DNA of 64,000 nt from Boesenbergia rotunda (lineage: Eukaryota; Streptophyta; Magnoliopsida; Zingiberales; Zingiberaceae). Location of the stretch: contig JAGFNQ010008292.1 in NCBI GenBank assembly GCA_024364735.1, forward strand, positions 126,800-190,799, given 5' to 3'. The translations under genes and the position numbers were made by a program. The notes under the pieces are model-generated. The model saw only the letters and a program-made list of their open reading frames with translations, made no database searches and was not told where the DNA came from. Below, one piece after another: positions 32,371 to 43,993 of this stretch (positions are counted from its first letter, which is position 1; each line of letters starts with the position of its first letter).

Positions 32371-35300
32371 GGGGTCAAGTCATTTTCGAAATTAACTAAG
32401 TGTGCTTTCTTCTTCCCTTCCTCTCTTCTTCCTCTCTTCCACTCTTGGCCGAAACTCTACTGTAAAGTTCTTGGTGTTTTCGAGCTACCTCAAGTTGCTA
32501 GCACAACTAAGGTAGTTCTCCCGAAGTTGAGAGATTGTGTCCATGTGGATACGAATAGAGGCACGAACGTTTAAACGTGCAAGAGATCCGGCGCATCTTG
32601 GACGAGCGGGATATTCGAAGGGCACGCTTCAAAGGTATAAACAATAGATAAATCTATTAGATAGATAGCTTTGTACGAGTTTTCTTTCGCATGGATCGTT
32701 CGTGGGTTCTTGTTTTCGTTGCGTTTTTATTATTTTATGTCGGGGGAACCCAATAGTTGGATAGTGGATGCTTTAGACACATGACTAGAGACAAATTGAA
32801 ATTCACCAAAATCAACTTCATGAACCTAGGCTCAGTAGCATTTGGCAACAATGCTACACTCAAAGTCATTGGGTCAGGTAACATTGAACTCAAATCTGAT
32901 TTTGTGATTAAAAAGATACTCTTGGTTGAAAACTTCAAGTTCAATTTGCTTAGTATAAGTCAACTATGTGATACTGGCTATGTAGTTACATTCACCAACT
33001 CTGACTGCCTGATTAGAAACCTCCAAGACTCAGAAATTATGCTTAAGGGTACTAGGAAAAACAATGTTTATACTATCAATCTACCTTTAGTACCGAAATG
33101 CCTCTTAACTCAATTAGAAGAATCCAACCTCTGGCATAGGAGATTAGGTCACACTAATGCTAGAATAATTTCTAAAATTACCTAACTTGGTCTTATTAAA
33201 GGGGTACCAAAAATTAAGAACTTCGAAAACACAGTCTGTAACTCATGTAACCAAGGCAAGCAAACTAAGTCAAACCACAAATCAATTCAATCAGATTTAA
33301 CCCAAACCACACTTGAGCTCCTGCACCTTGACCTATTTGATTCACATGGAGCCAAGTCACTAAGCGAGAACCGGTACTGCTTAGTTATTATCGATGATTA
33401 CTCTAGGTTTACCTGGGTTAGGTTCCTAAAAACTAAAGATGAAACCCTAGACCTATTTATTGACTTATGCAAAATAATTGAAAATCAAAATGATACCAAA
33501 ATCAAAAGACTTATGAGTGATTACAGGGGAGAGTTTGAGAATCAAAAATTTGAGGAATTCTGTAAAATAAATGGATATATTCACGAATTTTCCTGTCCTA
33601 GAACCCCCCCCCCCCACAAAATGGGATAGTAGAAATAAAAAATAGAACCCTTCAGGAAGCCGCTAGGATCATGCTCAATGAATTTAACCTAGCTAACCAA
33701 TTTTGGGCAGAAGCAATAAGTACGGCTTGCTATATCTAAAATAGGGTCCTCATTAACAAATGACAATAAAACTCCTTATGAACTATATTATCATAGACTG
33801 CCTAACCTACATTACCTAAGGGTCTTTGGGTGCAAAGTCCATATCTTAAACACCAAGGACTACCTAGGTAAGTTTCAGTCCAAGTCAACCCCAAGGGTCT
33901 TCTTAGGATATTCAACAACTAGTAGGGCATATACGGTTTACAACAAACAGACCCACAAAATTAAAGGTGACTAACTTAATCTTTGATGAGGAAATTGAAC
34001 CAAACTTGATAGTCAAAGCTTAAACCAATCAAATACTGATCAGGAAGACAATGAACGAACAATTGAACCATCAATTGAACCACTAATTGAACCTCTAAAT
34101 GAACTAACTCTTGAACCAACTACTGCGTCAACTGAACCAATAACTGAACCAACCCAAGAAGTTGAACGAAACACTGAACCGAACCGTCCAACCGGACCTG
34201 AGGCTGAACCAAGTTCTAGAAGAACCAAAAAACCCAGACTCAGTCACCCATCTGAACAAATTTTGGGTGATCCAACATTAGGAGTCAAAACTAGGTCTTC
34301 CTATAGAAATCTTAGTCAGATTGCACTGATTTCAAAAATTGAGCCTAAGACTATAGAGGAAGCCCTACCTGGCCCTGATTGGATCATAGCTATGCAAGAG
34401 GAGTTAGCCCAATTTGAAAGAAACCAAGTATGGGAACTGGTACCTAAACCTGAGGGCAAGTCTATTATAGATACTAAGTGGGTGTTTAGGAATAAACTAA
34501 ATTACCAAGGGGAAATAGTTAGAAATAAAGTCCGCTTAGTAGCTAAAGGGTTCAGTCAAGTCGAAGGATTAGACTATGATGAAACCTATGTCCCAGTAGC
34601 CAGACTTGAGTCAATTAGAATGTTGTTAGCATTTGCAGCCCATAGAGGGTTCAAGCTATACCAAATGGACGTCAAGTCTACCTTCTTAAATTGGTTCATC
34701 AAAGAAGAAGTCTATGTAGGATAACCCACAGGATTTGAGGACCTAGAAAAACCCTGAGTATGTATTTAGACTTAAAAAGGCACTTTATGGGTTGAACCTA
34801 GGGCATGGTATGAACGTTTATCAACCTATCTTATTTCTAAGGAATTTAACCAAGGCTAGATTGACTCCACCCTTTTTGTTAAAACCCTAGAAAATGATAT
34901 TTTTATTGCCCAAATTTATGTTGACAATATAATTTTCGAATCTACCAACTCAAACTTTCTAAAAGAATTTGTAAAAATAATGGAAAATAAATTTGAAATG
35001 AGCTTAGTAGGTGAGCTTAACTTCTTCTTAGGATTGCAAATTAAACAAACTAGAGATGATAATTACGTTCACCAATCCAAGTATGCTAAAGAGTTAATAA
35101 AGAAATTTAAAATGGATAACTCCAAAAGCATAAGTACCCCTATGACCACAAATATCAAAATTGATAGTGACCCTGAAGGTAAGCCTGTAGATCTTAAGCT
35201 ATACCGAAGTATGATTGGAAGTCTACTTTACCTTACAGCTAGCAGACCTGATATCCTATTCTCTGTAGGAATGTGTGCTACGTACCAAACTTGTGCTAAG

Positions 35301-35861
35301 GAATCCCACTTAGCAGCCCTAAAACGAGTACTTAGGTACACTAAGGGTACCCTAAATGTAGGAATTTGGTATCCTAGGACATCCACTTTCGAATTGTCAG
35401 AATATTCTGACTTTGACTATGCTGGGTGCAAGTTAGATAGAAAAAGTACAAGTGGAAGCTGCCAACTTTTAGGACATAGCCTAGTCAGCTTGTGTAGCAG
35501 AAAGCAACACTGCATAGCACTGTCTACAACAGAAGCAGAATATGTTGCCTTAGCAAAGTGTGTGACACAACTCTTATGGATGATGCACACTCTTAAGGAC
35601 TTCCAGCTTGACTACACCCAAACCCAAGTCTATATTGATAACATTAGCTCAATCAACCTGACTAAAAACCCAATTCAACACTCCAAAACAAAACATATAG
35701 AAGTTAAACATTATTTTGTAAGGGATCATGTAGCCAGGGGTGAAATAGTCCTTAAGCATGTGGACTCAAAGTCCAACTTAGCTGATATCTTTACCAAACC
35801 TTTACATAAGTCTGAGTTTAGCTCACTAAGAAGACAGTTAGGGTTATGCTTAGTAGAATAG

Positions 35862-37147
35862 GACTACTCTATATTTTTTTCAAAAAAATTGTTTTACTTT
35901 TTATTTTTCAATTAATTTTTTAATTAATCATTACTTTTATCAAGTTTTTTGAAAGTTAAAATGATTTTCCAACTTAGTTTTTTTTCAAAAACTACCCCCC
36001 TCAAAACTAGGGCTTTTTGGCAAATGGACTTAGCTTAGGCCCTAACCCTAGAACTACTGCACCTATAGATCTAGAAGTCAGCATCTTACAAACACCTTAT
36101 GATACTTTTGAGTGATAACCTAAACTGGGTTGAGATGCTTAGGTCTATGCCTTGATTCAAGATGCTTTAAGTCAGTGCATCTGCAGTAATTGGGGCAATA
36201 AATACAAGTTGAACGGCAATCAGATTAAGTGTCAAGTTTAGAAAATCTAACTTGATCAGATCACTTAACTTGACTAACTCTAGCGAAAGCTATTGTTTAT
36301 AACAGTTAGTAAGTAGCTAACTGGGTTAGACAGGACCCGAACAAGAATGATTTAATTTGGTTTGGTCCAGTTTATGCTTAAAATCATTAGAGTTGGTTCA
36401 ATACAGAACTTCATTTTTTTTTTTTTTGCTCTAATTTACCTGCTGCAATTAGTATCAATTTATTTTTTGATATATGACAAAGGGGGAGAGAAAGGAAAGG
36501 AAATTTTTTTTCCAAATTTTTTTTCAAAAAGTAAATAACTAAGTGCTTAAAAATATTTTTCAAATCTAAGTGTTAAAAATCGGTTTCTCTAAGTGTTTTT
36601 GTTGCACGAAGTATTTTCAAGAAAATTTTCTCTAAGTATTTTCATGCAAAAACTTTTTGGAAATTTTCTAAGTGTGAAAAACTTGCAAAAATCTTTTGAA
36701 AAATTTTCTAAGTGTGAAAAAACTTGCGAAAAACTTTTTGAAAAATTTTCTAAGTTTGAAAAAACTTGCGAAAAACTTTTTGGAAAATTTACTAAGTGTG
36801 AAAAACTTGTAAAAACTTTTTGAAAATTTTCTAAGTGTGAAAAACTTGCGAAAACTTTTTGGAAATTTTTCTAAGTATGAATAGCATGCAAAAACCTTTT
36901 GGAAAATTTTCTAAGTATAGAAAGCTTGAAAATTTTTAACCTTATATCTAAGTATTAATACTTCAGCACTTAATCAAAATCTAAAGCACTTAGAAGGTTT
37001 ACAAAAATCCATGTATCTTTGAAAAACTCTGGGGGAGAATCATCATTTCAGGGGGAGGAAACTGAACTTCTATTATGAATTCTTTGCTTGTTATCTTTTT
37101 AACTTAACTTTTTGAACCGTGTTGCCATAAATCAAAAAGGGGGAGAT
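35862..37147 (+). other. 3' non-coding region with multiple polypurine tracts
   Basis: There is no env-like or other gene. From 36540 to 36930 an imperfect repeat of about 40 bp (CTAAGTGTGAAAAACTTGCG plus AAAACTTTTTGGAAAATTTT) recurs about eight times. Purine tracts AAAGGGGGAGAGAAAGG (36479), CTGGGGGAGAA (37030), CAGGGGGAGGAAA (37049) and AAAAGGGGGAGAT (37135) follow; the last abuts the 3' LTR. Confidence 0.7.
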
Positions 37148-38399
37148 TGTTAGTGCCGGAAGCACCAAAGTCAAACCTGGGTTTTGATAATGGCAAAGGG
37201 TTCAGAAGTTAAGGTGTTGTTGTGATTTAACAAGCTTACTAAGTGTGCAGGAAAGTCCTAGGTACACTAGGCAAGAAGTCCTGGCAAAGGGCTGGGCACT
37301 GAAGACCTGACCGGAAGTTGAGCAAGAAGTCCTGGTCGAGGACTGGGCAAGAAGTCCTTGCAAAGGGCTGGGCAAGAAGTCCTGGTAAAGGGCTGGGTAC
37401 CGAAGACCTTGACGAGGAGTTGGGCAAGAAGACCTTGTCGCGGACTGGGCACGAAGACCTGATCGGGAGGATTGGGCAAAAGTCCAACCGGAGGAGCCGG
37501 TTGGCAAAAGGTAAACTCTCCTGAGAGGAGTAGGTGAGGACGCGTTCCCTGTGCGAGGGAACAGTAGGTGTCGGTTCAACCTAGGGTTCCATTTGGGAGA
37601 CCCAATGTCAGAACCAAGACAGCTTCGGCTGTAAACAATGACTAACATACTTGTTTCTTGTGTTTTGAAACTAACCTTGGTTGCAAGGAACAAAGGAATG
37701 GTGTCTCTGCAGCTCAGGCGCCTCACTGGGCTAGGCGCCCGGATGGATACGGGCGCCCAAGTTCAAGGCAAAAGCAAAATCATCGAAGCAAACTGTCACG
37801 AAGCCTCTGGACCAAGTCAACTCAGGCGCCTGTGTTAACACAGGCGCCCCCATCAGCCCAGGCGCCTCAGTGAAGGGGATAAGCGCTGACCAAGCCTGCG
37901 GATTGGAGTTCTCACAGGAGAGGCCACGTGTCAGGCACCCCCATCGATACATGCACCCCTATGGCTGCTATAAAAGGGGGTTCACCTGCAAGGCTTCAAG
38001 CAATCTCGCTCACATCGCTCCAAACACTTTCGTTCAAGCGCTACGCTCCGACAAGCTCCGACTTCGCGATTCCAGCGCCGCCGACGACCCTCTGCTCTGA
38101 ATCTCCATCCACCTCGGGCGTCGGTAATTTTTAATTACGAAAAGTGTTGTACTTTCTATTTCAGTTCTATATCTATACTCAACCTGTAAAAGATTTTTAA
38201 CGAATATAGAATTGTCCAACGTAAATGGTTAAGGACCGTGGGCCTTGGAGTAGGAGCCGACCGCGACTCCGAACCAAGTAAAACCAACTTGTGTTAGTGA
38301 TTGTTTTATTGTTTTTCGCTGCGTAATCGCTCTACTTTTTCGAAAAATTTAATATCGATATTCACCCCCCCCCCTCTATCGATTTTCTCCGATCCAACA
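37148..38399 (+). repeat. 3' LTR of Sirevirus-like element
   Basis: 1252 bp, pairing with 27101-28340. GGCGCC palindromes lie at 37711-37870, including a perfect 24-bp palindrome at 37825-37848. The TATA box is at 37969-37975. The C-run near 38366 is longer than in the 5' copy. Confidence 0.92.
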
Positions 38400-38404
38400 A
38401 AGAG

Positions 38405-39388
38405 TAGGTTGAAGGCGCGTTCCCGGGGGTGAGAACTTGCGTCGGTTTGACCTAGGGTTTCACGGAAATCGGAAGTCAAAACCAAACCCTTAAGACTAAG
38501 GATATATATATGTGTTTGCTTGTATTTATGTATTTTGCAGGTACCTAAAATGGAAGGCAAAGCAAGCAAACAAACACACAACGTGGCTGGAAAGCAGGCT
38601 GCTAGGCGCCCCCATCAACTAGGGCGCCTCAATGAATGGAGGCAAACCAGGTTCTTCATTCAGGCGCCCCATATGTCACAGGCGCCCTGGTTGAAAGCTG
38701 TATCTGCTGCTACGAGTTCGAAGCGGAGATAAGCTTTGACCAAGCTCTTTGAGGTGCCTCAAAGGTCCAGGGCGCCCTGGTCAAGATCCTTATCGGTTGC
38801 GGCGAGTTCAGCGCGGAGATAAGCTTTGACCAAGCCCTTTGAGGCGCCCCAGTGATCACAGGCACCCTAATGAAGACTATAAAATGGGCTTCAACCCCTC
38901 AGCTCAGGACACAACTTCTGAAACCATTCTAAGCTTCCCAAGTGACGACAAAGCGCTAACGACGAAGCTCTACGACCAGGATGCTCCAGGAGGAAGTGCG
39001 CGGCACTTCGGAGGTCCAGATCGGCCGAGTCTTCAATTCTTGTTGTTTGGTTTGATTTACATTTCAGTACTTAAGTTATTTAACATTTGTGATTGTATAT
39101 CTTGCACTGTAAGACGGGTTTCTCTGCCTCCGAAAAGTCCGGAAAGGAAACAATTAGTGTACTGACATTCCCGTACTTAGGCCTTGGATGTACTGACCCT
39201 GGGGGTCGAGAACCAAGTAAAATCCCGTGTGCAATTTGTGTCGTCCTTTACTTTACTGTTTTATTTTCCGCTGTGCTACTAACTCTTTGATTAGAACAAA
39301 TCTTGAAAGTATATGAAAGACGATTTTCACGAAAGATTTTTATGGTTGATATTCACTGCCCCCCTCTATCGACGATACCGGTCCTACA
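38405..39388 (+). repeat. LTR (GGCGCC family), part 2
   Basis: Continuation of 26578-27100. It contains GGCGCC units at 38602-38873, a TATA box at 38878-38884 (GACTATAAAATGGGC) and the terminal phrase CACTGCCCCCCTCTATCGACG before CCTACA at 39388. The joined LTR is about 1.5 kb. Confidence 0.78.
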
Positions 39389-40523
39389 GAACAATTTATT
39401 ACATTTGGTTAGAGATAATGTAAACAAGCAATGTAATCAAATTTATAATGTAATGCAATTAATATTATATTACTACGTTGGCCAAACGAGCTGTAAATTA
39501 TGTATGTAATCTTTAATTACAAAGGTGATTATATTTTTTTGTTTGGTATCCATTATTTTTTATAAGGAATATAATTCATAATATTATAAAATGATAAAAA
39601 TATTTTTATAATTAAATTTAAGTAATTAAATAATGACCTTGCTGTAGAAATCTAAAAATCTATTTTCAAACAAATATAAATCTAAAAAAAATCTAAAAAT
39701 CTATTTTATGAAGATAAATTCCTCATAGTTAATCAAAGAAAATAGAATCCTCATAGTTAATTGAACTTGCTATAGAAAAAAATCTATTTGAACTTTCTGC
39801 AACAAGTTCGACTAACTTGAGAAGATAGATTTGTTGCAGAAAAAAATCTATTTTAGATCTCTTAAGTTCTCTTTATTTGAGTGATTTTTGTGCTATAGGT
39901 TTTTCAAAAATAGATTTTTAGATTTATGAAGAAAATGGATTCCTCATAGTTAATCGAATTTGTTGTAGAAAAAAAAAATCTATTTTTGAGCAAATAAACA
40001 TACATATATCTTGAGATAATGTACATGTATCTATATTCGAACAATTCAGTACATTTATATGAAATGTTGTTTGAACCATTCAAATAAACTAAAAAAAATC
40101 TCTAATAGATGATTACTAATTAATGTTTCATAACCCAAAAAAGAAAAAACAACTCCAAACTACATGAAAATTCAAATAACCAATGATCCAACTTGCTGCA
40201 AAAACTTGAGATAATGTTGCATAAAAACAAAGTTTAACCTACAAGTTTAGCATGTCCATAAAATTATAAGTTTAACTTATCCAAAGAAATGACCATAAAA
40301 CCTACAAGGCCTACCCCTCAGATCTCTCCTCTCAATAATGCTTTCACCTAAACTTCTTTCTCATCATTTGGTATGATGAAGAAAATATCTATAGTCTCAT
40401 AATTACAACCAATTTTTCTTGTCGCTTTGTGTCACTCCAACATGCTAAGGCCAGACAACTTTGTTAAAATCTCATTGACTTTCATTCTTTTTTCAGTGCC
40501 TTCATCATATTCCAATACTTTAC

Positions 40524-41299
40524 TCAATCGGTTACTTGCCTTATTAAGTTCTTCCCAAGAATAGTTATCGTCTCTCTAATCGCTTGAGACAAATCTTTAG
40601 TGTCGTACTTTCTCTTTTTTAGATTAGAACTCTCTTCATTTGATCCAAACATTAAATCATGGGCATATGAAGCAGAATCCCAATTAATACCTATACATTT
40701 ATCATCATTTTCATCGACAACTTTGTCTAATTCTTCTACAATATCAGCAGGAATTTGAGCATCTTTCCCAGATGCATGATCTCCACCAAAGATGATTGAA
40801 AGTTCCTCATAATAAAGCAATGGTTTGAATCTAAACTGTTCTGCATCTCCATGAGTCTATAAAAATCATATTACCAAATAAATAAAAGAAAATAAAAATA
40901 ATATATTTTAATAATAAAATAAATTACCTTGAGATATTCATCCCACACGGCTTTCTTAGCCGTAACACATTTTTTCTGAGTTCCAACCAAAACCACTACT
41001 GCTAACTCTATATAACATGTCATGCACAATATTATGGAGCTTTTGGAAAATTTTTAACCTTGATTCAATGTGTGATTTTGCCTTAATTCCATGTCCAGAC
41101 AAACTAACCTCAATCATCTATTGTAATATTTGTCCAGCCTTAGCCTAAAACCTTTCTCATTCTTGTTTCTAAACTCTCCTGCATTGTTTAATTGCATCAA
41201 TGCTTCGATAAGTGCAACATCTTCTATAGTAGATCATTAATGTTTGTCTTTTCTTGGTCTTTTTAAATTGTAAGATTCTTCTGAAAGTTTAGAAGCCAT
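40524..41299 (-). pseudogene. Myb/SANT-like protein of PIF/Harbinger (ORF1)
   Basis: Helper protein that binds transposon ends and brings in the transposase. The minus-strand ATG at 41299 starts MASKLSEESYNLKRPRKDKH and is soon broken by a stop. A degraded SANT-like domain follows (ALIEALMQLNNAGEFR). After an AT-rich intron (about 40860-40928, with GTAATT and TATAG borders) comes a clean exon containing YYEELSIIFGGDHASGKDAQ, a motif found in plant Myb/SANT-like proteins, and it ends in a stop at 40524. Frame damage in the first exon makes it a pseudogene. Confidence 0.65.
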
Positions 41300-41650
41300 G
41301 TTTACCTACATGACAACAACAAAAAATAACAACTCAAATAAAGAGAAATCTAAAAACAGAATGCAAAAATAAGAATTACAATGCAATTCAAACAACTCAA
41401 ACAAAAGTCATTACAATTCAACATAATCAAGATAAAACATGCCACATGTAAATTACAAAGAAACAGAATAAATATAGTGGTCTTTGCTCATTTACAAAAA
41501 TCACAAATAATCTCATCTAGATCTTTTCCGCTCATTAAATATATCTTTTGCTAAATTATCTCTCCAATTGCTAAATTCACTCGAAATCTCAATGGTTAAC
41601 ACCACATTTTTACAAATTTCAATAACTCTATCTTGTTGACTATCCAATCT

Positions 41651-42801
41651 TCATTCTACAAGATCCCCAAATATTTCTCTCCTTATAGAATTGTGAAAAA
41701 GGCAACATGCCATAATAATTCGATTTTGAGTTTGAATCGGATAATAAACTGGACTTCTAAGTATTGCCCAATGTAGTTTAAGTAGTCCAAAGCATCTCTC
41801 TATCACATTTCTCGCAGCCAAATGCTTCATATTGAAAAATTCTTGAGAACTTCTAGGTAGTCGGCCTTCTTTCCATTCATTTAAATTATATCTTTGACTC
41901 CTATATGGTGCTAAAAAGCCTTCACAGTTTGTGTAACCGACATCGACAAGGTAATAATATCCTATAAATTAAATAAATATATTAAAATAGATCATAAACT
42001 CAACACATAATAAGGTATTTAGGATATGTTGAAAAATTAATTAGCACACCATGTGGACTTTTAATCTATTACTCCTAGTAATTGAATTTCGTAGTACTCT
42101 ACTATCTGCTGTTGAACTTTCCCATCCAGACAACACATGTAAATTGCATATCTTGGAACAAGCACATTAGTAGCAATTTTACCCTTTCTTGTCCGAAATC
42201 TAGATCTATCCTCTATTGGTACTTTAACTTTAATGTGTGCCCCATCTAAAGTTCCCAAACAATTCTACAAGAAACAACCAAAAAAACAATAAAAATATAC
42301 TAAATCCTAACTTTAAAAACAAATGTAATAATTACCTTAAACCATTTCCATCTCTAATCTGTTGAGTCTGCTGTGATTGACTTTGGATTTTCGAAAAATA
42401 TATTTGTAGACAAATAACAACATTCAAATATTAGGAAAAATGCCTACTAATTGTTTCACCAAACTTTTTGAATCAAAATTATATAATTCTATTCTTGACA
42501 TAATGAGCTAGCAAAAGTAATGGCATTGCTACTTGCTCATCTACCTCTATATATCTTGTTCTTTTCAAGACCCTTTCACTTTCGAGCATACAACAAACTT
42601 TACAAAACTACTTCTATTCATATTCATTTTTAGTTGTGCTGTGCAAGTAGTGTCACTGTCATATGCTAAATTATATATCATCCCTCTCCTAGCAAAACCA
42701 TCATTCACATATTGTACTTTTAAGTAATAAGATCTATCACACCATTCCACTAAAATGCAACACATTTGAAAAATCCAATTCACTATATTCAAGATCTCCA
42801 A
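41651..42801 (-). pseudogene. PIF/Harbinger DDE transposase
   Basis: Cut-and-paste nuclease of the DDE_Tnp_4 type. In order on the minus strand: an N-terminal region (42565-42480, with FVKF and YIEVDEQVAMPLL), then the first catalytic Asp in GTLDGAHIKVKVP (about 42240), then the second in YYYLVDVGYTNCEG (about 41935), and the Glu region in ARNVIERCFGLLKLHW (about 41800), ending IRREIFGDLVE and TGA at 41651. Parts lie in different frames, the stretch between the first two Asp residues is shortened, and introns are unclear. All three catalytic regions can be seen, but the gene is not intact. Confidence 0.82.
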
Positions 42802-43993
42802 CTAATGCATTAACACAACAACTAGTTTTCCTTTTCTAATTATATTACTTGTCTTTAAACTAAGATGAGTCATGACTGTAAAATAAATAAGACCTATAAA
42901 TAAAAACATATACTACAAATAATCCACAAAAGGTTCAAAAGACTATAAAATTAATAGAAAGAAAAATAAAAACAATATCGAAACAGAAGACCCATTAAAT
43001 TAGAGAAGAAATTAATTCAAGACGGACATTGGGATAAGACATAACATAACACTGGCAAATGTCAACAAGAAACTTACTATTCAGGAGTTGATAGGCCAAC
43101 GTCAAGACGAACGCTGAGACTTAAACTATTGAATGAAGCGCTGAGACTTAATAAAAAAGGGCCAACATCAATTAGGCTGAAACAATTACTGAAATTTCAA
43201 AAAACTTACATATATCATCATGGTTGCAAAAACTCATTCGAACAATTCAATACGTTTATCTCATCAGAAAACCAAATTGAGAAAACCAAATAGAGAAAAC
43301 AAAAGCAAAACTCACCAAAATCGAATTGAGAAATCAAAGAAAACCCTAGAATTGCAAATCTCACTAAAAATACATCTCTAAACCTTAGGAAATAGGGTCT
43401 CTGTACATCTAAACAATTGGTTGAGGGCAGAGGCCTTCGACGAGGAATTGTGCTGTGCGTATCCAAACAGAGGGCAGAGGCCTTCGATGAGGGAGTTGTT
43501 GCTAGCGAGGTTTATCGGTCTTCGCCTGTCGCTCGCCGAGTTTCACCGCTTGCCAAGTTTGCTTCGTTGCCCGGCAAGTCTCACTGAATGAAGAAAATGT
43601 TCGCTAAAAAAATTTCGCTGCTAGGTTAGGATATATTTGGCATTAGGTTTTAAGTTAAATATTGGGTTTGGAATGTAATTGGATTACATGGTTTGTCTTC
43701 GTAATTGATATTACAAATCTTTATTATATTTTATAATCTTGATTACATTACATTATAATTTTAAAAATATACCAAATACAGTAATTAAGTTGGTAATATA
43801 ATCTTAATTATATTACAGGTTTAATTACACCTCACCAAACGCCCAAACGCAGCCAAGGAGCATTTGCAATTTCCAACACTAAATATTCTAGTTTCAGCTC
43901 AAAGCTTAAAGATGCATCAAATGAAAAATGATGATCTTCAATCGAAGTTTGCTTACGTAGCAAATTGCAAGTGCTCTATTTGAATTTCTGTAA

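Larger units (their letters stand above)
30877..32760 (+). mobile_element. solo LTR (1.87 kb) inserted in pol, TSD GTTGG
   Basis: The LTR runs 30882-32755, from TGTTAGTAGGAGCC to GAACCCAATA (probably once CCAACA), with TSD GTTGG at 30877-30881 and 32756-32760. Removing it restores the protease codons around the DSG motif, which confirms the boundaries. It carries a CCCGAGTT/AACTCGGG palindrome array (31876-32215) and a TATA box at 32364. Layout and length resemble the copia LTR at 5547. Confidence 0.9.
30852..35861 (+). pseudogene. Pol of Sirevirus-like element (PR-IN-RT-RH), broken
   Basis: Pol is split by the solo LTR at 30882-32755. Protease DSGCFRHMT is at about 32760. GAG-pre-integrase LWHRRLGH is at about 33130. 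Integrase has LHLDLF and MSDYRGEFEN up to a run of 13 C at about 33606, which replaces the codons before the NG-VER motif and shifts the frame. Reverse transcriptase follows (KWVFRNK, MDVKSTFLN; 34263-34940), then RNase H (STTEAEY; 35520-35540) to a natural end at 35861. Stops include TAA 33183 and TAA near 33738, and the frame shifts several times between 33600 and 34260 and again at 34740-34960. The catalytic YVDD reads YVDN (about 34920). Non-functional. Confidence 0.9.
27096..38404 (+). mobile_element. Sirevirus-like Ty1/copia retrotransposon, 11.3 kb
   Basis: A full element (27101-38399) flanked by AGGAG (27096-27100) and AAGAG (38400-38404), a TSD with one mismatch. It has two LTRs, a tRNA-iMet primer site (28343), an intact Gag, a 640-bp gap, a damaged Pol, and a 1.3-kb 3' region with several G-rich purine tracts (36482, 37032, 37050, 37138). 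Long Gag, multiple polypurine tracts and LTR palindromes are hallmarks of Sireviruses; the lineage call is by these features. Pol is disrupted by a solo LTR, stops and a frame-changing C-run, so it cannot move on its own. Confidence 0.9.
39395..43850 (-). mobile_element. decayed PIF/Harbinger transposon
   Basis: DNA transposon with the two usual genes on the minus strand: a Myb/SANT-like protein (40524-41299) and a DDE transposase (41651-42801). The ends are inverted relatives: left CATTTGGTTAGAGATAATGT, right (reverse complement) GTTTGGTGAGGTGTAATTA. The outer part of the left end is lost next to the LTR that ends at 39388, so no TSD can be given. The flanking 39540-40100 and 42880-43200 are AT-rich and non-coding. 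Confidence 0.7.

Noticed and set aside
30876..32756. Alternative boundaries for the LTR in pol (start at TGTTGGTG, TSD ATGGA/TTGGA)
   Set aside because: The GTTGG duplication is perfect, gives a TGTTAG start like the related LTR at 5547 and restores the protease frame.
36593..36823. 76-codon frame with repeated FEKFSKCEKTCEKL-like text
   Set aside because: It is a translation of the 40-bp AT-rich repeats before the 3' LTR; the period is not a multiple of three throughout and there is no start context.
26578..39388. The GGCGCC-type LTR as an independent solo LTR
   Set aside because: Flanking bases GAGAT and GAACA do not form a TSD, and a polypurine tract abuts its start, so a 3' LTR role fits better.
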